From assembly GCF_033807575.1 (NCBI RefSeq), contig NC_084711.1, forward strand, positions 7,254,001 to 7,318,000: a stretch of 64,000 nucleotides of DNA, given 5' to 3'. The notes beneath the pieces are model-generated. The model was given only the letters and a program-made list of their open reading frames with translations. It made no database searches and was not told where the DNA came from. This DNA is from Cydia pomonella. Lineage: Eukaryota; Arthropoda; Insecta; Lepidoptera; Tortricidae. Of this stretch, positions 22,061-33,949 are shown one piece after another. The translations under genes and the position numbers were made by a program. Numbering within the stretch: position 1 is the stretch's first letter; each line of letters begins with the position of its first letter.

Positions 22061-23378
22061 TTATTAATCATGAACGTTAAGGATTCAAATGGAAAAAAAG
22101 CTACTCTAGTTAGGCACTCGCTAATTTGGCACGCCCAGGAATTAGCGACTCGGGTGACCCGTTCTATAATCCGGCAGTGTATACAATAATCGAGTTCGTA
22201 GTATTCTTTTAATATTATTTTCTAATTATACAAAGTTTATTTCTAAATTATACAAAATTAACCATAAACGTAATAAACTAAAACTCATATAATAAAATAA
22301 AGTTTATAATACCCAATCAGGGGTATATGTCAAATCCCCCAGGTCTGACCGTTGCAGAGGATGCCCGTGTTTTCTAATTTAATTTTCGTTTATCTACATC
22401 GAAAATATATTCTAATACACCTGCCTTTTTCAGGTATTTCTAATAATTTGTGTCAGAATTAATTAACTAGAATAAAAGCGACAGAGCAACTACAAAGGGC
22501 AACATAAATGTCGCCTCACAAATACAGCGTATTTAAAATGTACAAAGGCTTTTTTCTGGTAGTCAGAATGTAATTGCGTTTTGCCTGGAGCTATATTTTA
22601 CTCTGTTATTACGAAAATACTCGTACTTCGTTCTGAGATATATTTATCGCCTGTTATAAAAGGTTTTAGTCTATAATGAAAATATGAAACTCAGCATTTT
22701 TACCGCACATCATGATTTTTAATTTTTATAATGGATTTTCAGGACGTATATTATACGTTTGACCCACGATCAATATAATCATGGAATGTGATCGGAATCG
22801 ATATAATCTTTAATAGAAAATAAATTGACTTCGGAAAATAGTTTGAAATGCCGTGAATATTATTTACAAGCGTAGCGCATGCCATAGCAATTACAATTAG
22901 CCCCAAGACCTAAAATAATACTTATCGTGGAGGAGTTCCATTCTAGTCTTCATGAGCAGTTCCATTTCACCAAATACATATAAATATAACTGTTTAAAAA
23001 TGATAATTTCTGTAATTGTATTGTATTTTAGAAGAATATCAAAAAATCGCTATAATCCAACATCAGAACTCAACCTTGGCAGAAATGTTACTTAAAAATG
23101 TAACTTGCTGAACAAACTGAAGAAAACAGACATGTCGCCAATACGTATCGTTGAGGTGTTCCGTTCAAGGCTTCATCAGGAATTCCACTTCATCAAATGC
23201 GATTTTACTGAATGTAAATGCTTGGTTTATCGATGAAAATACAAAAATAACTATGTATGCCTATAAGATTTGTGGAGCTCCCCCGATTCCTCGTGGATCT
23301 TTCAATCAGAGCTGGATTTTAACAAAAATGAGATCAAAGTACTTAAATGTAGGCAGGTACATTCAATCAATAATAAAT
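22061..23378. other. Unassigned AT-rich spacer
   Basis: No gene recognised. Two similar phrases ('gtggaggagttccattctagtcttcatgagcagttcca' at 22928 and 'gttgaggtgttccgttcaaggcttcatcaggaattcca' at 23150) suggest an old local duplication with about 220-bp spacing. Confidence 0.4.
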
Positions 23379-23994
23379 AAAACCGGCCAAGAGCATGTCG
23401 GGCCACGCTCAGTATAGGGTTCCGTAGTTACTCTTCCGTCACAATAAGCTAAACTGGAGCTTAAAGTATAGTAAATTGTTAACCAAGAGATGAAACGGTA
23501 CCTTTCACCCGAATTGAACAAATAGGCAAATTTGCATACAGTACCTAATTAAAGTAAGTCTTTTTACTACGAAGGGAAAACTTTTTGCGATAACTCAACT
23601 GATCATTTCCGCTATAGTTTTCATTTAATGTCTTTCTTAAGCTCCGCTTCCACGATTTTTTTCATATTTTTTGGACCTATGGTTCAAAAGTTAGAGGGGG
23701 GGACACATTTTTTTTCTTTCGGAGCGATTATCTCCGAATATATTCTTTTTATCAAAAAATATTTGTTGAAGACCCCTATTAGTTTTGAAAGACCTTTCCA
23801 ACGATACCCCACACTTTAGGGTTGAAGCAAAAAAAAATTCACCCCCACTTTACGTGTAGGGGAGGTACCCTAAAAATAATTAAATTTTTAGATTTTATTG
23901 TACGACTTTGTCGGCTTTTTTGATTTATATATCCTTGCCAAATTTCAGCTTTCTAGCACTAATGACCACGGAGCAAAGCCTAGGACAGACAGGC

Positions 23995-24038
<44 letters not shown>

Positions 24039-24092
24039 GGACGGACATGGCGAAACTATAAGGGTTCCTAGTTGACTACGGAACCCTAAAAA
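23379..24092 (-). repeat. GGTTCCGTAG dispersed repeat, copy 3
   Basis: Inverted relative to copies 1 and 2, running from ACCGGCCAAGAGCATGTCGG to a damaged GGTTCC...GGAACCCTAAAAA end, with a (GACA)n tract at about 23985-24040. The end near 24068-24090 has a small substitution where 'gttttatgccatttggct' is expected. A SINE tail follows immediately. Confidence 0.78.
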
Positions 24093-24275
24093 GTGAAGGA
24101 AAACATCGTGAGGAAACCGGACTAATCCCAATAAGGCCTAGTTTACCCTCTGGGTTGGAAGGTCAGGCGGCATTCGCTTTCGTAAAAACTAGAGCCTACG
24201 CCAATTCTAGGGATTAGTTGCCAAGCTCCCATGAGTTGTGGCAAAAATGCCGAGACAACGCGAGGAAGGAAGGAG
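24093..24275 (+). mobile_element. SINE family 2, 5'-truncated copy
   Basis: Starts at 'gtgaaggaaaacatcgtgaggaaaccgg' and follows the family through 'ggcctagtttaccctc' to 'gagacaacgcgaggaagga'. The tRNA-like head with boxes A and B is missing. It is joined directly to the end of the GGTTCCGTAG repeat. Confidence 0.78.
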
Positions 24276-25036
24276 GTGACCTGAGAGTAATGGTCCGCGA
24301 AAGGTTTTGAAATAGGAATCTAATCGACGGATTTTTAAACATATCACCATCTAGGAAATGTCATATTTTTAGGGTGATGTCCGGGATTTATGTCCGGATA
24401 TTCCATTTTTTCATAAGGAACGCTAACTAATCTCATCTGTCCACTCTATTTAGAGAAAAGAAAATACACCGACCTACTTGGATTCATATCTCATGCCACC
24501 AAGATTCAGAAGTCGCTAAAAATAGCAGGAACGGTGGCAATTTGCCGACATTAGCGCGGCAGTTTACAGCGCAGGCGCGTTATCTGCGCCATTACGCAAA
24601 CGACCTTCTTGCGCGCGCACACCGCATAATGCAAGACCTGTATGTGCGTATGAGACTGTTTTAAGATGGAATTGATTGTAGAAATATTTGTCGTCACACA
24701 TATTAATGTCGAGACATAAAAATATTTTGAATGGTTATTCGCAAATTCACGGTTATATGTATTTTGTTTTCAATATGGGTGAGGTCGAAACAAAAGGTTC
24801 TGGGAAGTGCAAATTGCGGACTAATTGAATGTAACAGATTTATTATACTTAGGTACCTAGGATATATACAACTAAGCAGCCGTTTAAGATGCGATTTTTA
24901 CCTACGAGACCCATTTTTGCTCCTGAGTACCTTATAAAAGTCGGAGACTTAACGTACGTCGCAGCTATTAGTTACCTACCTTTATTCATGGCCATTAAAA
25001 TAATCTTATTGTATTGTTTTGGCTATTTTTATCCCA
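24276..25036. other. Unassigned spacer
   Basis: No gene recognised. A GC-richer stretch at 24535-24640 ('ttatctgcgccattacgcaaacgacc', 'gcgcgcgcacaccgc') stands out but has no features I can name. Confidence 0.35.
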
Positions 25037-25683
25037 CCAACTGATTTATATTGTCTAATCCTGAACATAAAACATGGCGACATATCGAAGATTTCCAAAA
25101 TAATGTTGTGCTTCCACTAGTCAGACTTCATATGAGAGGAAAGAAAGGTTAATATCTCGCGGGAATTTTCGAATTTTCCGATAAATTTAGTCACGAAAAT
25201 TGCAGACGCCACGATACTCAAACACAACACCGATATCCGATATACTCTTGAATACAGAAAATGGGACGTAGTATAATGGTCATTTTAATCAACATGATCC
25301 ATTTTGGCTCTTGCGTACTTATAACAGAAATTTCAAAATGGCAGACGTCTTCTTTTTATATCGGCTATTTTTATCTAACTTCTCTTCTTATATAAAAACG
25401 AACTATGAACCTTACCAAAAAAAATGTGTTTTTCCGTAGCTATTATCCATTTGATAGGAAAGAAAAGTTAACCCCTCACGAGCGGAGTGGATGCGCACCC
25501 TGAGTGGATTTCCGATCAATTTAGTCACGGCGCTCGCAATCACGCCGATACTCAAACACTACACCGACATACTCATGTGCACAGAAAATAACTTGAATAT
25601 ATTTTGGCTTTTATGTAGGTACTTACTTGTAAAATTAATTCCAAAATGGCGGAAGTCTTCTCTTTGTTTCGGCTATTTTTAAC
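25037..25683 (+). repeat. Old divergent tandem duplication, ~310-320 bp unit
   Basis: Two successive units share 'gaggaaagaaa(g)gttaa', 'tccgat(a/c)aatttagtcacg', 'gatactcaaacac(a/t)acaccga', 'ttc(a/c)aaaatggc(a/g)ga(c/a)gtcttct' and 'cggctatttttat'. Matching phrases are about 308-321 bp apart (for example 25363 and 25671). A third copy of the end phrase at 25019 hints at a former third unit. Divergence is high, so the event is old. No sustained frame. Confidence 0.6.
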
Positions 25684-25705
25684 TACAACTACTACATACT
25701 ACTTA

Positions 25706-26070
25706 TTTGGCGCAGTAACTAAAAATGAGACTTGGCCTGTAACACAAGAGCACGCCACTTTACTCGGTCCTCTGTGCGGATTCACGCCAGTTTCCACTGA
25801 CGCCGAGCTCACGGAGATCTATCTACCTCCACTCTATCCGCCCACCGATACTTAAGGATGACCTACAGGACGGCGTCCAGTCAGTCGACTCAAATATGCC
25901 CATTTTACAGCACCCATTCTTTCGAGGTGGCCCAGCCAGCCCGAATATTCGGTTCGGCTATGAATTCTTCAATTTCGAAATTTTTCCGAATCCTCCAACT
26001 GCCGTCGCCTCTTTTAACCGGTCTCAGAATCTTTCTTAATACCTTACGTTCTGTGACTGTTCTCCTCTTT
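25706..26070 (-). pseudogene. LINE C-terminal remnant, several frameshifts
   Basis: Minus-strand reading gives VTERKVLRKILRPVKRGDGS, WRIRKNFEIEEFIAEPNI, then (shifted) LGHLERMGAVKWAYLSRLTG, RRPVGHP, then YRWADRVEVD, DLRELGVSGNWRE and KWRALVLQAKSHF. These are, in order, the post-RT motifs of endonuclease/RT LINE proteins. At least three frameshifts and an internal stop are needed to join them. The RT core is absent. A different family from the C2H2-ended LINEs. Confidence 0.85.
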
Positions 26071-27335
26071 GAGTGTTATTTTTAAGTAACAGATTTTTAT
26101 ATTTTCAGTTGCTGAACATAACCGTGTTTCAGCTATACTTTGGAATTTTCACTGATTTCATTTCTGAAAACGATTTAAAACTGCATGTCAACGACATAGT
26201 GAACTGGCAAGAAATCTACACCGTGGGCTGGTAAAACCCGAGAGATTTTAAAGATTTGGCTGTGACGCTGTCACTATGTGACTTGGTTTAGACATAAGTA
26301 CCTACTGTAAATTTATATTATCTGTAAATGAAATAAAAACTTTACTTATTCGTTGAGATGTTTTTTTTTCACCAAGATGTAAAAAGAAATAAAGTATCGA
26401 ATGCAGAAAACGCAGAACAATTTTTTTTTTCGGAAAAAAAATTATCCTTTTCTAATTTGAACAAGACTCATATAACATTTTTTGCTCCTTATGCGTGGAA
26501 TGCGTGGTTAAAATTTGTCGGGTGTATAAGAAATTTTAGTTGTCATAATACATATAAATACTTTGCAGAGTTACAAAGTTTAGCATGTCAACCCGACAAA
26601 TTCCATACAATCCGGCCCGCGAAAAGAAAGCGAAGGCGAGGCGTGGCACTCGGTTACAAAAGTTTAGAGATTGGATTGCCTAGGATCGGATTGGTAAAGA
26701 AAGAAGGCGGTTGGAGGCGAAGGAAAAAACAAGGAGCTACTTCTAAAAACAAGGAGTTAGTTCTTCAGCTGGCTAAGCTAAATATAATATAGGCCAAATC
26801 AATATCGTCTTCGTTTGACAAATCAACAGAGTCTATCATTAAGTCCCTTCTCTATTTTTAATCACTATGCGCCAATTGGATACACCAGTGCATGCTGGAT
26901 ATAGTTCGCAGTATGGTCAAAGATTAGATTATAGGAACAATCATGGATGAAAAATGGATGGAATAAAGGTAAAAAAAAATCATTAACCGGATTTATAACT
27001 GGATCTATAGCGAATTCATTTTCTTACCTTTATGTCCCGAGGTTTGACATGGGTTTCACTGGTCATGGTCGCGGCTAACTGATGTCAGTAAGCCCAGCAA
27101 AATGTCAAAACAGAAGTTTGTGTAACTACCCGACGAACGTCTATGAAAAAGTTTGGGGTAGACATGACATTTTCAAACCACCACACACACATATTAATCA
27201 TTGTCAATAGTCCGATAGAAAAAACATTTAACTAAAAGAGCTGGCTATGCCAAACATTAGAGGCAAAATAATAATGTAAGAAATCCAGATTGAAGGAAGG
27301 AACGATTGTGCGAGAAGAGCGAATAAAATATGGTT
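26071..27335. other. Unassigned spacer with one 144-codon ORF
   Basis: No gene recognised. The plus frame 26358-26792 (144 codons) opens in an oligo-T run and is rich in Phe and Lys early and in Arg/Lys late (KRKRRRG, WRRRKKQG). I see no domain, so I treat it as probably non-coding. Confidence 0.35.
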
Positions 27336-27508
27336 CACAGTCAGACCAAGCTAACTCGGCATGCCATTTGCTATGACAGAGTTTGGCATTATTATGTGCA
27401 ACATTAATAATGCCAAATTTCTGTGATAATAAATTCTTTGAAACATTACCTCACTTTGTTCTATTCAGTTCGGTTCAAACTTAGCTTACACGGACTCTCA
27501 GAAGAAAA
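27336..27508. mobile_element. Possible small TIR element
   Basis: Left 'cagtcagaccaagctaactc' and right 'aaacttagcttacacggactct' form an imperfect inverted pair (about 14 of 19 positions). The left end resembles that of the MITE at 55332-55497. Tentative. Confidence 0.35.
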
Positions 27509-28739
27509 CGTCAAATGAAACGCAATATGTCAGTCAGCAGCACTATTCGATTAGCACCTTTGCATACAAACTTGCTATGCAAGGGAGTCACTTTTCTCTG
27601 CAGCTGGCTATACATGCCACTGAAGCGACTGTGATGTAAGCTTTAGACTGTTTCTGGATATCAACTAGCGCGTAGTGGCTCAAAACAGGGATGATTGGCA
27701 AACCCTTGTGTCGAATCAAGACAATATACCCTCTTAAGGTTGCTAAGCCAGCGTAGTTTAAATATGTAGTTGGTTTTTAAATGTTACTTTACCAAAGGTT
27801 AGTTTGTTGTTTTAAATATTTATTTTACGCTTAAGGGCTGCGAGCGCTGTGATTTTTTCCTGGTCCAACGAGTGTCACTGGCCATGCAGCGATGGAATGC
27901 CGCCAATATTTTAGGCACATTTGGTCCGAGTGAATCAGAGTGGGGGGTATCTATTTTTTTAATTTTTTTATTTAGAAAACAAACAGCCTTTTACAAATAT
28001 GTCTTAAATAAATTGTATAGTTTAGTAATGTGTACTTGTTGTTTGTATTTGTTTTTAAGTTTAGTATAGGTAGGCAGTAGGTGAAACCTGTTATTGGTCT
28101 ATATTTTGCAGGCTTTTATGTCATAAACATTGTATTGTAGACTTTGTATTAAGAGTTCTTGAATAATTGGTTATGTAAATTTTCGTAACGAAGGTAAGTT
28201 ACCTATAATGTAATGTTGTGGTTGAATATGAATTTTATATGAGTTTGCAAGTTTGTATGCAGGTAAGTAATTTACGAAGTTGTGGTTTGAATGAGACAAG
28301 TTAAGCAAGAAATAAGAACTAATAAGTGTATTTTAATTTTTAAACCTCTTAATAAATAATGCCGGCTCAGTGTTCTTTAGTTAGACTTACCTAATTAGTT
28401 ACGGTACCTAATCATTTATGTAGTTTTATAACTGGTGGTGCTTATTTTTTTTTTTTTAATAGTAGTGTTTTATTTAAGTTTTTTGTGTAATGATTTCTAT
28501 TGATTATTAAAAAAGAATATAATGGTTTTATAACTGTAGTAATTACATTACATACTTACTATCAGGTATGTATTATATTAAATTTTCAATAATTCAAAAA
28601 TCATTTAATTCTTTTCCCTATGTTCTAACACCTCGCTAGACAAATCCCGCCAAGCGATAAAAGCAATTATTTTAAAAGACACTCCCAGCAGCAATCAGCT
28701 TAAAACCAAATGATTTTCCAATCCCATTTCCGCGTGGAA
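27509..28739. other. Unassigned AT-rich spacer
   Basis: No gene or element recognised; T-rich from about 27950 to 28560. Confidence 0.35.
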
Positions 28740-28794
28740 ACCAGAACAAAAGATCACAAAGGCCGTTGTTTCCTGGCCGGGCCGGGCCGTGGCC

Positions 28795-28876
28795 CCCTGT
28801 AGGCACCCGCCCCCCTGGCTTCCTTCCCCCTTGCCCCCTTCGCCCCTTATCCCCCTTGGCCGGCTTGGCCCCCTAG
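28795..28876 (-). promoter_or_regulatory. G-quadruplex-forming tract on the minus strand
   Basis: The plus strand has C runs of 6, 5, 5, 4, 5 and 5 within about 70 bases ('ccccc ttg ccccc ttcg cccc ttat ccccc' is the core). The minus strand therefore has four consecutive G runs with loops of 3-4 nt, which satisfies the usual G4 rule. It stands in sharp contrast with the AT-rich surroundings. What it regulates, if anything, cannot be seen. Confidence 0.6.
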
Positions 28877-28879
28877 GGA

Positions 28880-30450
28880 ACGTGTACTCTAATTGCGACG
28901 CTAAATTGGGGTAATGTATGGAACTGCGCGGATAAAGCGGGAGAAGCTTGAAGGATCAAAGCTGCCATTTGTTTTAGTTAGCAGGATTTGCCTGTCTCGT
29001 TTATTCTTTAATGGGATTTTTGGTGTACGGAGATCGATGTGGGTTTATAAGCGATCCTAAGCGTACGTACATTTTTGATGAAATTTCCATTTCGGGAGAA
29101 AACGGTTTCAAACGGCTCAATTCGACCAAGTTTTAATCACATTTTATCCGTTAATTTTATACAAACTACTTATGTTTTTTTAAACTTATATACCTAGAAC
29201 ATGTTATCCTGAAGCGATTGCGACATCAAAATCAAAGTGATTTGTTAAGATTTAGTTAGTGAAAACTGTTTTACGTAGGTACGTTCGGTTAATATTGCAA
29301 AGCTATTCTTCCCTCTTAACATCTTTATTCGCTAACTAGGTACCGACTACTGCTATAGCACTAAGTAGTACCTACCTACTGTTGATTTTAAAAGCGATCG
29401 AAACTGTATTACGAAATATGTATTACAAAAGTATCTACTTAATAGTAAAGGTGATAAAAAAGGAATGTCAGATTCTGACATTGATAGAATGATATATTCA
29501 AATATCAACTGGCGGCAACTGTGACACCCGGCAGACAGTAAACAAAGCAAACATAACGAGTTGTTACGAAACGAACGCTGCGCCCAACCTATTGGAATAT
29601 GTAAATCATACAATGTAAATGGATGGGACCGAATACCAAAATGAATGAAATGATACATCGCGTGCGGGCGTCCGCTTTCCAGTCGTACCTCGTCACGAAT
29701 GTTATCGGCTGCTATTAAACGAGGCAACGAACATAAAATTCGATTGAAACGCCGTAAATAAAACATGTTGCCGGTCTCCCTTCGCATTCGCGTTATTGAG
29801 TTACGCGGCCCTGGAGCGTTTTGCCGCCAAAACAACGAACATTTTACCCCCCGGCGCGCGTAAAAACATCCACAGAATTCTCCACGCGAGAGCAACACGG
29901 AATTAACGCGCAGGACAGAAAGGGATGGGTGCCTTAATATTTTATCAGGCATCTTCTCATCAGGAAATGAAAGATCATTCAAAATACAACTGTATAGCTT
30001 GAAGTCTTAGAGTTTATAATGGGATGGCGTCATTGACCATTACGTGTGTGCCCTTACGTCGGTGAAAGGAAATTACAACCACACCCACGTATAATGTTGC
30101 CGCAATAAAAAACGTGTGAGAAGAAATAATGAGCGGTTACTGGCGAGTCGAGCCGGCCGGCGATTTGATCTTTTTTCGTATCCCTTTAATTGATTAGAGG
30201 AAGGAGCCGTCAAAGGACGTAGGCCAAGACTCAGGCCATGAATGATGGATGAAGGGTCGCAAATCTGATTACAAATTTAAATGTCGCGTACAGATGAGTC
30301 GTGATCGAGGCTTGTTCAAATTCAATGAGAACGGGGCCACCGTGATCATGCATCGATAACACTGGATGGTTCATGAATTGTCATTCAAAACATCCTACCG
30401 ACGCGTTCGATATCTAAATATAGCAACTATTGTGCTGCTCAAAAGACTGC
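28880..30450. other. Repeat-poor, GC-richer unique block
   Basis: I find none of the window's repeat families here. It is richer in GC and CpG than its flanks, especially 29510-29960. A minus-strand frame of 209 codons (29353-29982) is the longest non-transposon frame of the window. Its composition (Arg/Ser/Leu/Cys-rich, no low-complexity or known motif) and the lack of any recognisable domain make a chance frame in GC-richer DNA more likely. The block could be conserved regulatory DNA or an unrecognised exon region. Confidence 0.4.
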
Positions 30451-32240
30451 ATAAGTATCGATACTCAATGACGACTGAATGGCACGTATTATTATGTCAC
30501 AGTTATTTTTAAATAGGGGCCAAAGGGTCTAACCATGCACTCAACTTGAAATTAGACCATAACAACTCATATGCTTTTTAAATTAATTTTGAGGTGATAA
30601 GAAGTTGAAACGAAACTTTTTGACAGCGTGAATAATGAGTTACAATCTAACCATAGACGATCATAGATTTACTGTTTACTGCGTTATCATAACCGTACTA
30701 GCTGAGTAATCAAATTACTTTATACTTGTTTCGTAATCCCCAAAAACTGTGGACAGTAGGTAAAATACATTCATACCTCTAAGATTTTAACCCGTGCTGT
30801 CCGAGTAGCAAGTACGGATCGAGCGTGGTATCGGCGTATCAACACGCTAAGGACTCAAAAATGACACTAACCCAACTAACTGAGTCGTAATTCTAACAAA
30901 AGTCCATGACTGATATCAGGCTGCTCGAATGCAGTTTTAAGAAGAAAGACTGGTTGGGCAAACCATAGGTGTCAATCCTTCGCGTCTACATTTTTCAAAT
31001 TTGTCTCCTTATTCAGTCGATAAAGCTTGCTTGCTAGAGTTTAATTTACATAAGACATATTTTTTTAAGTTGAGCATACTATAACAGATAGTAGGTAAAT
31101 ATCTTATTGTTTTGTTCAGCGGTGCAGATGTCGAGATTTACTCATGATTTAAATTTAATCTCATTAGCTTTGTACATCGAATTTGAAAAAGGTTGTTCTA
31201 ACTTTAGCTACTAAAGGTACATAAGTAGACTAAAGTTCAGGTAGCTATACCTGACTTAGGCTGGTTTTACTGTTATGTTTGAGTAAATTACCCTTGAAAG
31301 TATTTTTTCCTTTGCGTTATGACATGGGGGTTTTCAACGAGTGAATATTCAGGGTAAACAGGCTTACTTAAAGAATTTAAAAAGACAACTTCAACGACTA
31401 TGACGATATGACCTCGACGCCTTTTATAGGAACTGGTGAGAAAGTTGCCCAGCAGTACATATGGAACACTCTAATAGGCTCATATAAATAAGTAAGTGAG
31501 ATATAGTCAAGCAAATGGTATTAAATGAGATATTCAGCCAGTATGGCAGTTTGCTAAAGTCCATCGATCGAGTACTTAGTCCATGTAATAAAAAAACAAG
31601 AACTGAGACGTGAAATTCTGGCTTGAAATGGTCCTGGAATGTGCTCGCTACACTGTATCCTTAACTGGCAAGCTGCAATTTCGAATAGGTCGACAGGCAA
31701 GAAACTTTTCTATTAAACTGCAACGTACAATTTAACAAGTTTAAAACAACCACATTGATGTGATTAACATAAGCTTGGGCACAACGACATAGACATATTA
31801 ATATTAAAGTAGACTGCGCTTGAGCGTTGTCACGGGTCGGCTTCTTGCCTCGGCTGGATGCTCAACCGCAACTAATCTCAAGAATTGACGAGAACTGAAC
31901 ACTGTTTTTTACAAAAACTACTACTAGCTGACTTTCGAGACCTGAGGGGAAAACTAGGCTTTGTTTACATAGATAAAACTGTAATGGGCAATCTGCTATT
32001 AAAATGTAAGGCTAGGCTTGGAATCGCAGATTTCCGTCCCGCTTAGACCAAACTGCTGTGCGTGTACCTATCTAAACGTTTTTTATAGGATTGCTGCTTT
32101 ACTGCTTAAAGGCTCTGGCCCCAGAGCACACGGCAAAATGTTGGAGCTGTGCAGGCAAACGACACGCAAGCGGTGTGCCGTTTCTCATAAGGATCTTTAT
32201 ATTACAAAGCGCACATGCACGTGATGCCTTGAAATGTGCT
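30451..32240. other. Unassigned spacer
   Basis: No gene recognised. Short overlapping frames at 32018-32318 include 'KALAPEHTAKCWSCAGKRHA', which I could not assign. Confidence 0.35.
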
Positions 32241-32800
32241 GTTAAAGTTGTAAAACATTGCTTCAACATTTTCACTGATCAACTTAAGCCATCAATGTCC
32301 AGCAGGGAGAACGAGTAAGAAAAATAATCGTCGTTCCCCTGTGGTACAAAAGCCATGGTACCACGGTTAATATATGTACCACTATATCACTGGTATGTAT
32401 AATACTGTTAAAGTTGTAAAAAATTGTTTCAACATTTTCACTGATCAACTTAGGGCCGATTTTTCAATTCCCAGATAAATCGCCGAATAGTTATCCCACC
32501 GATAAAAATAACTGACTGTTTATTTGTTGGTTAAAGATTTTCAATTTTTCATTCCTTTTTTATCCAGAGAATAGTTATCTGTGGTTTAAACAGCTAACTT
32601 CGTTTTAAACAAGTGTGAGCAGGATGCAAAGATACAGAATTCAACATGTTAAAGTGAAACAGAAACACAACGCTTAGTTGACATTTGATGTTTGTTGCCA
32701 AACAAAACATAACCTATTACATTACATTACTATTATTACCCGCGTAATATACGTACAACAGTATCGTATTATTTAATCTTATACCTTTAAACGAGCAATT

Positions 32801-32853
<53 letters not shown>

Positions 32854-33630
32854 TGTTTTAGACAAGTTTAATTTAGTAAAAAAATGTAGTTAAGATTATC
32901 ACCTATACACCACCATATTACATTAAAATAGTTATAACCGAGCAAAGCTCGGTCGCCCAGCTACTTATTATTTAAATCCGAGTTGTTTTGTGATCATTTC
33001 ATTGAAAAATGAGAGATATGAAAAAACGTGAACTTTGAGAAATCGTAAGTGCATTTATTTACCGAATTTTTAATAATAAATAAATAGTATAATAAATTTT
33101 TAATAATAAATAAAAGTATAAGTAGTAATATAATAAATATATATATATTAAATATTTTTTTATATATTTTTATGCTACATATATTAATAAAAGCAGATCA
33201 AAAATATAGTTTTCTTTAGATATTTACTTTTTAACACATTAGTACTATTATTGTTGTTAATATTTTTCTATTAACATTCTACATTTTATTCTAGTAGCCA
33301 GTTCAAAGTTGTAACATAACCTAAAAACGTCCAACTTAACAGAGCGATAGGTACTAACTGGCTCTTGAACGAACAGATAACTTTATTCCTCCGTTAACGG
33401 ATTTATTCCTCAGTTAACTGCTATCTGACTGTTGAAAAACTGAAGTTGCCGCTATCTGTAGAATAAAACCTATCTGACTGTTTAACTGGGGATTGAAAAA
33501 TCGGCCCTTAAGCCATCAATGTCCAGCAGGGAGAACGAGAAGGAAAAATAATCGTCGTTCCCCTGTGGTACAAAAGCCATGGTACCACGGTTAATATATG
33601 TACCACTATATCACTGGTATGTATAATACT
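32241..33630. repeat. 166-bp tandem duplication, second copy split by a transposon
   Basis: Unit 1 is 32241-32406. Unit 2 is 32407-32452 plus 33511-33630, and the two parts together are again 166 bp. The units differ at about four positions. Unit 2 is interrupted after 'gatcaactta' by the 1055-bp Harbinger-like element, while unit 1 reads through 'gatcaacttaagccatc' and so preserves the empty site. Function of the unit unknown; it contains 'ggtacaaaagccatggtacc', a partial inverted repeat. Confidence 0.9.
32453..33507. mobile_element. Harbinger/PIF-like non-autonomous element
   Basis: Termini GGGCCGATTTTTCAATTCCC and its near-exact complement (GGGGATTGAAAAATCGGCCC), flanked by TTA on both sides (32450-32452 and 33508-33510). 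Comparison with the uninterrupted tandem copy proves that TTA was duplicated on insertion. A 3-bp TTA/TAA duplication with G-rich ends is typical of PIF/Harbinger. No transposase or Myb-like ORF is present. It contains a 45-bp (TA)n tract (32805-32849) and further inverted similarity inside both ends ('agatagttatctg', 'gataactttattcc'). Confidence 0.88.
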
Positions 33631-33787
33631 TGCGACAAAACAGTGCTTAGGTACATACGTGCGGTTGTCAGTCAATATCAAAAGCGACCATTCTATAATA
33701 GATAAGAGTTTCGCCTATTCCATACCTACTAGTAAAAGTTCTCTGCGTCGTATTAAAGTTCTGATGTTTTCCTGCGAGTATCCATTT

Positions 33788-33923
33788 GTGACCGCGGCCG
33801 GCAAAACGTCCCACTTTTTCGCTTGCCATAAAGACAAGATTTCCTTGTATCTTTATACGAATAACCTGACCAGGCGTCCTTATGGCATGCGACCAAGTGG
33901 GTCGTTTTGCCGGCCCCGGTCAC
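33788..33923. mobile_element. 136-bp MITE with GC-rich ends
   Basis: The left end GTGACCGCGGCCGGCAAAAC and the right end pair over about 28 bp with few mismatches (one extra base), continuing as CCCACTT/AAGTGGG. ATTT occurs on both sides (33784-33787 and 33924-33927) as a possible 4-bp target duplication. GC-rich ends in AT-rich DNA. The 97-codon frame across it is a shadow. Confidence 0.72.
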
Positions 33924-33949
33924 ATTTTAATACATTAAACAAAATTAAA

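Noticed and set aside
26358..26792. 144-codon plus ORF with basic C-terminus
   Set aside because: Opens in an oligo-T run, has low-complexity Phe/Lys parts and no recognisable domain, so I do not call it a gene.
29353..29982. 209-codon minus-strand ORF as a gene
   Set aside because: No recognisable domain, odd composition, no splice or promoter support, and it lies in GC-richer DNA where stops are rarer. Kept only as a note in the block entry.
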